Source of the DNA: Atherinomorus stipes
Taxonomy: Eukaryota > Chordata > Actinopteri > Atheriniformes > Atherinidae
DNA: 64,000 nucleotides
Assembly (NCBI GenBank): GCA_023101725.1
Contig: JALJCO010010517.1
Span: forward strand, 496,001-560,000
Reading direction: 5' to 3'
Part shown: piece after piece, positions 56,801 through 64,000 of the stretch
Layout of the letters: every line of letters begins with the position of its first letter
How positions within the stretch are numbered: the stretch's first letter is position 1
Program-made: the position numbers and the translations under genes
Notes under the pieces: model-generated
What the model saw: the letters and a program-made list of their open reading frames with translations, nothing else
The model's database searches: none
Told to the model about the DNA's origin: nothing

Positions 56801-59800
56801 AACCAATTACGAGAGTGCTAAAAGGTTAAGACAAAACTAATATTGGATTTTTTTTATTCCACAGAAGTCAGTTCATCGTGGGTCAAAACAGATCCTGGAA
56901 GAAAACCAGCTGGAGGTTGGAAAGAAGAATCCTCAGTCAGGCTGTTCAGTGTCAACACGATGGAGTTTTCCTGGTGATGTGATGGAACTGAACGGAAAAG
57001 ATTTTGGTAAACTTTGAGCTCATTAATACCATCAGGCATGGTTTAAATGCAACGACCTGTCCAGGTTTTATTGTCAAAACTACCTCTATGCTTCATTGTC
57101 ACAGTTAACAACTTCAGTGGCAGCATCCAGCATAATGACCTGACCCTCAGGAATCCACTACAGATGTATCAGTATTGATCAGAGCAGGAATATCCATGTT
57201 CGGTGGAACCCAAAATAGCTTAAAAGATTATTTGCCAGAAATTATTAGGAAATCATAAAAACCACGACATTAAAATTTTAAAAGATAAAAGATTTATTTG
57301 GAAGATCTCATGAGAAAGAACAAGAATGTTTCCTGCCAAATCTCCTCATCTTTTGGCAACAGAAAACCTGTTCATTTAATTGTTCATATCTTTTCCATGT
57401 GAGCACTACTGGCAGCGCCTGTGTATGTCATTGCACTTGTTTTTAAACAGATCTTTGTAGAGCAATGCCTTAAACTTTGGTAGCCTAAAGGTATTTTGAA
57501 AAGTTACTATTGTCTTGCAGAAAAGTACAAAAACACCACTAAGGAACACATTCTTGGCTGCACTTTTACCACAAAGGGACACTTAAACTCTCCAATGAAA
57601 TCCAGACTAATGAAAAAGAATCCTGGTAAGATTTGAAAGAAAACCATCTCTCAAACAAACTCCTGACATGTTGGCCCTTTCTCAAAGAATAATAAAGTAG
57701 TGAGTTCCAATTTTTACTGAAAGTAGAGTAAGTACAAATGTTTATTTTTGCATTGAGCAGGACTGGAAGTTTGTTCTGTCTTGATTGGGTCACAGATACC
57801 TCTGCTTTGGTCAGGATTCCTATTAAAAAACAAACATTTTAGAAAACTGTTAATTGTTTCTTGGTTGAACAGCAGTAAACTGTGGATCTGTGGGTTTAAC
57901 CGCATGTGTTTTCTATATATATGCTACAGTACGGTAAATACATGTATTTGTATCAGAACGTCAACACTGGTGTGTACTGAACCGTGACCACCATGTATCA
58001 AATTTCATCAACTTGTCTTCTGACGATGAGCTCGGTGTTAAAAACTGAGTGGATCTTCGTTTGACTTTATTCAGATCTGGTGTTTGGAACTACTTTAGTC
58101 TTCGTGTTAAGTACGATCCTGATGGTAAGCTGTTCACACGAATCACCAAGTTCACACAGATCATTAAAACATAACCAGCCATAAGAGATATGAAGCTTAA
58201 CTGGAGGTTCTGCTAAAACCTTACTGGTGTGTATCCATACCTTTCCACATGCTCCCTTTGCACTCCCCCTCACGTTATCCATGAGTACCCAAACCCTTAA
58301 TAATAATTTTTCATTTCATAATAATAATAATGGGAATAATATGTTGCATTTATAGGAACCTTTCAGACCGTGTAAAGTGTAGATGTGTACAGTGTAGATG
58401 TAAATTAACCTTCTAGGACAGTATTTATGGGGAGGTTGTGATGATATTTATTTCTACCCCCCTCTAAAAAAAAAAAAAATTCTATTTCTTTTCTTTTAAA
58501 TTCATTCATCAAGGCAAAGCATTAAAGTTTTGTAAATTTAAGCGTGGACATTTCCCAGATTGCTGTCCTTAATGTTGCACCTTAACAGGTAAATAACATT
58601 CTGTCTGCAGACGTTTCTGCTACAGTTACAGTACAAGTTCATGTAATTGGTGTTAACAACGTGCAGTTTCAATACTCTGAAATTAGACTTGATCAGACCT
58701 GCACAGCGTGCAGTAACTTTGAGCTAAATAAAGGCAAATGCCGCGAGATCCTGTTATTGCAGTCTTTTCGTTGGCGAACTTGTCCGGCTGAGATGCGCTG
58801 CGTTTATGGTCCGCCCCCGGCGACTCACACAGCTCTCGTCTGACCATCAAGTCAGACGGTAGACAGACGCAGTCAATCTGAACGAGCCTAATCACTGCAA
58901 TCAGGTGTTTTCTGTAACGCCCAATCAGACGGCTGCACCGGTTGACAGGTATCTTGGTCCACAGTTCATGGGAAAGCTGCTCTAATGTGTCTAAGACAGT
59001 TTGTTTGTTTTGAATTATTATTTACAACCACAACTCAAAACCCATATATTTCACTAAATTCAAATTTTGTAATTTTTTTTATTTATCGTTAGTTTCTTGT
59101 TATGTGAATTACTATTGTGAATGAAACCTTTTCTTTAATTGGAGGGTATGAATAATTTTGATGACTGTATCATATTTTACACTCCCTGTCTTCAGTCTGC
59201 CCTTATACTTCTTTCAAATGTATGAGCTTAGTTTTTCCTCCACGTGATTGGCCCCATACGTAGTGTGCCAATCAAACTGAAGTCCCGACCCTTCCCACTC
59301 TTCTCACTCAGTTGAATCTTTCAGCCAATAATTTAATGAATGACACATCACCAGTCCCTGAGGGGGGAGGTTGTTCCACTACTCTCTGGTCAGCAAAACT
59401 CAGTTTATTCCCAAAAAATCTTCAGTATGCCGTGAAATCACCTGCTGCCTCCCTCCTCTGAAGCATTTTCAATTTTTCCGTTTCCCCCCAATCAGAATGT
59501 TCATCCTCAACCCCTGCATGTACTACATCAGAGGTTCCCAAACCCCCCCATCACCATCTCCTACAAACATAGTTTACACACTTATTATCTCTAATTATAG
59601 AGAAATATCTAATTGTCACAGTCCTTGGTCCGTACGATTAAATGTACAGTTTTTGTCTATGTGGAATGGCACATTTGGCATACGTGTATCTATGTGTGAG
59701 CTCTCTTTTCCCAGTTGGCTTACCAGGCGTATGAAATGTAAGGTAATAACAGGAATATCACATCACACTATAAACAACTTGAAGAGGGACTGGACAGATG

Positions 59801-60083
59801 AACTGTATCAGCTTGAAAAAGTGCAGATTTTTATTTCATGTTTAACCTTTGATAAATAAAAAATCGAAACACACTGAACTGACCATAACATGTAAGCTTA
59901 ACTTTCGTTAACTATCTTAACAGGTCAACGGAGCAGGCATGTGAACACCCATCTCTCACCAAAAGAATCATGACAAGGAATGAGATTGATCATCCACTTT
60001 CCTAGACTTCTCTCCAAGACCAGTTCACTGAAACGGGGAAGTTTTCTGCATGTAGTATGGACAAAGCTGCTGGGGGTCTCAGT
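56801..60083. other. unassigned sequence (likely intron)
   Basis: Mostly AT-rich, single-copy-looking, with an A-run at 58466-58478. The open frames at 58067-58282 (minus) and 59371-59859 (plus) show no recognisable motif. The Tc1 and hAT signals found elsewhere are not visible here. Confidence 0.35.
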
Positions 60084-61689
60084 TAGGGCTGCACGATCAT
60101 GGAAAAAACTTGTGATATGCGATAACAGTGACTCACGATGGCAATATATTTCAGGATAGATACAATACTTGTTAATGCATCTTTTGTCATGCTAAGCTTC
60201 ACAGTCACTTTAAAAGTCTTCCCTGTGCTTTTCCACTGCAACCTTTCCTCTTTCTGCTTCTCTATTTTTAGTCTCCCTTTTCAAAAGTAGATCAAATTGG
60301 CTGATTTATTCAGATAATCCACTCATTAGCCGCTTTCAGACTTGCGTTGTGGTACATGTGCGGTAAAGTCCATCCGCTCTTTAACCGGACTCGTCTTTTC
60401 AATCATGTCGCTTCCTCATGGACTTATTGCGCCCCGGTCACGTTCAGACATCAGGAAATGTTGCAGATAAGCCGACACAGCCACGCTCTCCCTGCAACTC
60501 TGACCGGAACATTTTCTTGTGCGTTCAGCCAAAATGACGAGCCGCAACATTTCTGCTCTGATGACACGGAGACCAGCCGGTACATGTCCGCTACATCTCT
60601 GCGGTAAAAGACCGGAACGCATGACTGAATGCGTTTTACGGTATATCCGCATGTTGGGGTGGCTGACGGGTCCTGCTCTGCAGTCCTATGGTTGTGGTGT
60701 GGGCCCCTGGCGGCCGGGATCTGGGGGGTCCCTCTGGTGGCGGCTTCTGAGACCATGATGGCTCCCAGTGTGGACGGATCCCAAAGATTTTGTTTCCTCA
60801 CAGCTGCGCCAAGCCAAGTTATATTCATAGGGTTATGACAGGCAGTGAGGGAGGGTGTGTGGATGTGTGTGTGGGAGATAGAGAATGTGTAATTGTTTGT
60901 CTAATTGTCATTTTATTAACATGTTGCTGATTTTAATATGTAAAGCACTTTGTGCTACTCTTGTATGAAAAGTGCTTTATAAATAAATTTCATTCATTCA
61001 TTCATAAAGGATAAAGTCCCACTAAAAGGGACGAAAAAGACCCACCGATGGTGAGATGCCGCCTGTGACTGAAACTCTGGAGTCTGACCCAGTTGTTAAG
61101 ATCGGGGCTTTCACAATGTTGACTCCATTGTCATGGTGGTGCAGATCTTTTGCTCTTCATGCAAATCTAGCTAACACTTGTTGTAATCCAAAAGCTGGTT
61201 TCCACTGGCGACTGAGTCCGGGAAGTACACGGTCTCCAAACAGCGAGTTTTCAGTTTGGAGTCTTCAGTGAGGAAACGCAGTGAAACTCATGAAGGTTCT
61301 GCCGCGACCAGACCTGCGTTTGTTGCACGTCCTCTTTCCTATAACCGAAGTAGCTCCAAAATGTCGACGTATTGTATTTAAGTTCTTTCACGTCTACATT
61401 CCTTCCACTTTCTCTGCAGCCTCCTGCCACCATGCTCCTCATTCCACATGCTCCTGCCAAACAAGGGGAGGAAGAGGAGGAGGGATGGGGCAGCACTTAA
61501 GACAGTCAAAGCCCATTGATTGGCCGTTGACACAGAGCGCATGAACTGCGACTTGGATATTATGTCACTTCCTTAAAATATGTAAACATAGACGCTTCTA
61601 GATATTGCCGGTTTGGCCGTCTTTGCGATGTGTACATCGTATGGGAGAATATCTGGATGAAGGTTAATTTTCGATATTGTGCAGCCTTA
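60084..61689. mobile_element. hAT element, 1.6 kb, perfect 8-bp target duplication
   Basis: It starts TAGGGCTGCACGATCATGG and ends CGATATTGTGCAGCCTTA. GTCTCAGT occurs immediately before (60076-60083) and after (61690-61697). The interior contains a retroposon fragment (60650-60998) and, at 61300-61550, segments (GACCAGACCTGCGTTTGTTG; CGAAGTAGCTCCAAAATGTCG) typical of fish hAT MITEs. No transposase frame remains, so it is non-autonomous. Subterminal GATATTG/GCGATAACAG motifs occur. Confidence 0.92.
60650..60998 (+). mobile_element. Retroposon fragment nested in the hAT element
   Basis: GC-rich body (TGTGGTGTGGGCCCCTGG) followed by GTAAAGCACTTTGTGC, AAAAGTGCTTTATAAATAA and an (ATTC)n tail. Same family as 30803-31197, on the opposite strand. 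The 5' limit is uncertain. Confidence 0.65.
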
Positions 61690-62607
61690 GTCTCAGTTCA
61701 CTTGCAAATGAAACCAGGTGAGGTTTGTTTGCAATGTGAAAGCAGGCATACCATCCAGAGGAAGTGATGTAAGAGACATCATAGCACAGCATGCTGGATA
61801 GCTTCCTGTCTCTCCACTGCTGCTGAACGCATTCCTGTGAAAACCACATCAGGTTTGAACCCCAGGGTCAAAAACAGAAACCCCCAAGGCTGCATAAACT
61901 TGGCGATGCTCCACTGTTTACTGGCTGTAAACAAACCAGCTGAAGTAGAAGAATTTCCATTCCAGGAGTTTTTAGTCCTGACCAATCGATGAGCTGGAGT
62001 TTCTTCTTGCTCCGGCTATTTTCCTCAGACAGTGGTCATTTCGGGAATATCGCCTCAGTGAGCAATTGCTACAACGTGATGTTGTGTAAAAGCAAATCAC
62101 ACCCAACAGCAAAATTTTCCACTAGACTATCCTGATGCACATCTGGTCAGATTTATGTTTTTAATAACACATAATGGTTTCCATTCTGTTGCAGTTTGAA
62201 AGAAGTAAAATATTCAATGAATTTTAAAACTTACTGCATTGCATGATGAGAAGAATATGCCCATATATTCAGCTTTACTAAATCACTAATCTAACTCAAG
62301 ATTTGATGTCTGCAGTGTAATTTCACTGGTCACATCATTTCCTGACATTTACACTACGATCAAACTGACCTAGAGGGTCTTAGAGGTATCTTTTACGTAT
62401 ATGTCAGGGGACACTCATGATCTGGTCCTCGCATGTCAAGGCACCAGCATCGATCAGGGAAGATGGACTGAAGACGGACTTCAAAAATAAGACCTTCACC
62501 GGCCAACGTGAGCAACCTGCCCAGACGCCAGCCTTCCTCTGATGACCTTAGAATAAAAACCTCTGCTTGGACATGGGCTTTAGAATCGCTTCAGAACTTC
62601 ACCTAGA
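61690..62607. other. unassigned sequence
   Basis: No gene or element recognised. Confidence 0.35.
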
Positions 62608-62720
62608 CCAGGGGTCTGCAACCCACCGCTCTGCAGTTACAAGTGGCTCCTCAGGCCTTCCACAATGGCTCTAAATAACATTGGCAATAAATGATAAAAA
62701 CCAACTCATGTTTTTAAATA
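62608..62720. mobile_element. hAT end fragment
   Basis: CAGGGGTCTGCAACCCACCG, CTCTGCAGTTACAAGTGGCTCC and TGGCTCTAAATAAC are the left end of a common fish hAT type. The other end is not visible. Confidence 0.55.
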
Positions 62721-62811
62721 TAGATATAGCGACTAAGGTAGATTTTAGCTGTTTTTCTCTGGAATACTTTCATTGATTTTTCACAACATGACACTTAAAG
62801 TACCAGTAATA

Positions 62812-63672
62812 CACTATATTGCCAAAAGTATTGCCTCACCTGCCTTGAGTCACATCTGAGCTTCAGTGACATCCCATTCCTGATCCAGAGGGTTCAGTTT
62901 GACGTTGGTCCACCTTTGCAGCTAGAACAGCTTCATCTTCTGGGAAGGCTGTCCACAAGGTTTAGGAGTGTCTTTATGGGAATCTTTGACCATCTTCCAG
63001 AAGCACATTTGTGAGGTCACACTGATGTTGGACCAGAAGGCCTGGCTCTCAGTCTCCGCTCTGATTCATCACAAAGGTGTTCTATGGGGTTGAGGTGCGG
63101 AATCTGTGCAGGCCAGTCCAGTTCCTCCACACCAGACTCTGCATCCAGGTCTTTATGGACCTGCTTTGTGCACTGGTGCACAGTCATGTTGGAAGAGGAA
63201 GGGGCCAGCTCCAAACTGGTCCCACAAAGTTGGGAGCATGGAATTGTCCAGAATGTCTTGGTATGCTGAAGCATTCAGAGTTCCTTTCACTGGAACTAAG
63301 GAGCCAAGCCCAGCTCCTGAAAACACCCCCACACCATAATCCCCCCTCCACCAAACTTTCCACTTGGCACAATGCAGTCAGACAAGTGCCGTTGTCCTGG
63401 CAACCACCAAACCCAGACTCCTCCATCAGATTGTCAGAATGAGAAGCGTGATTGGTCCCTCCAGAGAACGCTTCCACTGCTCTAGAGTCCAGTGGCGGCT
63501 GCTTTCCACCACTGCATCCACGCTTTGCATTGCACTTGGTGATGTTTGGATGGATGCAGCTGATCGCCATGGAAACCCATTCCATGAAGCTCTCTGTCAC
63601 TGTTCTTGAGCTGATCTGAAGGCCACATGAAGTTTGGAGGTCTGTAGTGATTGACTCTGCAGACAATCCCAT
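62812..63672 (-). mobile_element. Third Tc1 family, 5'-truncated copy
   Basis: The end CACTATATTGCCAAAAGTATTG with TA before it (62810-62811) is a characteristic Tc1-type terminal repeat. Coding remnants run on the minus strand; the N-terminal part and the opposite terminal repeat are missing, replaced by a pyrimidine-rich tract after 63672. Confidence 0.85.
63017..63672 (-). pseudogene. Tc1 transposase, catalytic part
   Basis: The order on the minus strand is SCGLQISSRTV (HTH remnant, about 63630), LW-RDQSRF around 63440-63455 (first Asp kept, the following Glu changed to Gln), a QHDCAPVHK-like second Asp near 63175-63200 in a shifted frame, and DWPAQIPHLNPIEHLCDE (Glu region, about 63060-63115). 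At least three frameshifts. Not functional. Confidence 0.8.
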
Positions 63673-63805
63673 TCCCTTTCCCTCTTTCTCTCTCTTTGTT
63701 TTCCCTCTTTCTCTTTTTCATTCTCCCTTCCTCTCATTCATTATTTATATACTGTATAAGTATACAGATTTTCAATAAATAAACTAGCATAAAATCTCAA
63801 CTCAC
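63673..63805. other. pyrimidine-rich tract and AT-rich sequence
   Basis: A CT-rich stretch (TTTCTCTCTC, TTTTCATTCTCCCTTCC) lies next to the truncated Tc1. Confidence 0.5.
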
Positions 63806-63875
63806 CGTGCTCAAAATTGTCATCCTTTCTGCGGCGACCATTTGGTGTTGTTGGCAGGATCAAAGACGGATAACA
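63806..63875 (-). CDS. Candidate internal exon of the minus-strand host gene
   Basis: On the minus strand AAATAAAG at 63876 onwards provides an AG acceptor and CACGGTGAGTTG a consensus donor after 63806. One frame is open through the 70 bp, with LPTTPNGRRRKDDNFEH near its end. It leaves one base over at the donor, which joins the two-base start of the exon at 51505 to give an Ala codon. The pyrimidine tract before the acceptor is weak, and the true acceptor may be different. No protein family recognised. Confidence 0.3.
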
Positions 63876-64000
63876 CTTTATTTAATAAAATGGACATTTC
63901 TTAATCAATTCTTTGGCTTTAAAGTATATGCACAATAAAACTCACTCCAAATGTTGATCACAAGTTTTTAAGTCCTAAAAACTTTATAGTGAACATGTTT
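63876..64000. other. window end, unassigned
   Basis: AT-rich; no feature recognised. Confidence 0.4.

Noticed and set aside
59371..59859. 162-codon frame on the plus strand
   Set aside because: No domain, atypical composition and no neighbouring exon.

Overview
The window looks like ordinary nuclear DNA from a teleost fish. It is AT-rich, full of simple repeats, and packed with fish-type transposable elements: Tc1/mariner, several hAT families, TTAA-targeting MITEs, L2-like LINEs, tRNA-derived SINEs and foldback MITEs. It has no bacterial features: no operons, no CRISPR array, no rRNA. The open frames either belong to decayed transposons or are chance frames in repeats. The one likely host gene is seen only at its 3' end on the minus strand. 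A candidate internal exon lies at about 63806-63875 and a candidate terminal exon with stop, 3' UTR and AATAAA signal at about 51165-51505. Their splice phases match. The roughly 12 kb between them would be an intron filled with transposons.

Layout. 0-9 kb: an inverted-repeat element at 181-797, a hAT MITE at 2738-3129, and two deleted Tc1 copies on the minus strand (3649-4205 and 7918-8790). 9-11.1 kb: a Tc1 element at 9061-11099 carrying two nested insertions with clean target duplications. 11.1-16 kb: SINE remnant, GATA microsatellite, a second Tc1 family, and a large hAT element with a ZMYM/TTF-type transposase pseudogene. 17.3-21.1 kb: a Tc1 deletion derivative swollen by about 3.1 kb of a 43-bp minisatellite that resembles the element's own sequence. 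22-31 kb: MITEs, an L2-like LINE (25.33-27.82 kb) and the first copy of an unnamed 0.5-kb repeat. 31.5-33.5 kb: a 1.5-kb palindrome followed by a 0.48-kb foldback MITE. 35.6-46.4 kb: a second long inverted-repeat element, more MITE copies, a hAT MITE, LINE fragments with a nested SINE, and the second copy of the 0.5-kb repeat. 49.2-50.9 kb: an almost complete Tc1-like transposon broken by a 94-bp internal tandem duplication and a small frameshift. 53.5-56.5 kb: LINE, SINE, a probable solo LTR, a TTAA MITE with a promoter-like interior, and a near-perfect 0.5-kb hairpin. 60-63.7 kb: a 1.6-kb hAT element with a perfect 8-bp target duplication, then a third Tc1 family.

No pathway can be reconstructed. 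The main story is nesting: which element landed in which, and how Tc1 and foldback elements gave rise to satellites and palindromes. Family names rest on motifs recalled from known families. No database search was possible, and clade labels for LINEs and MITEs are tentative.
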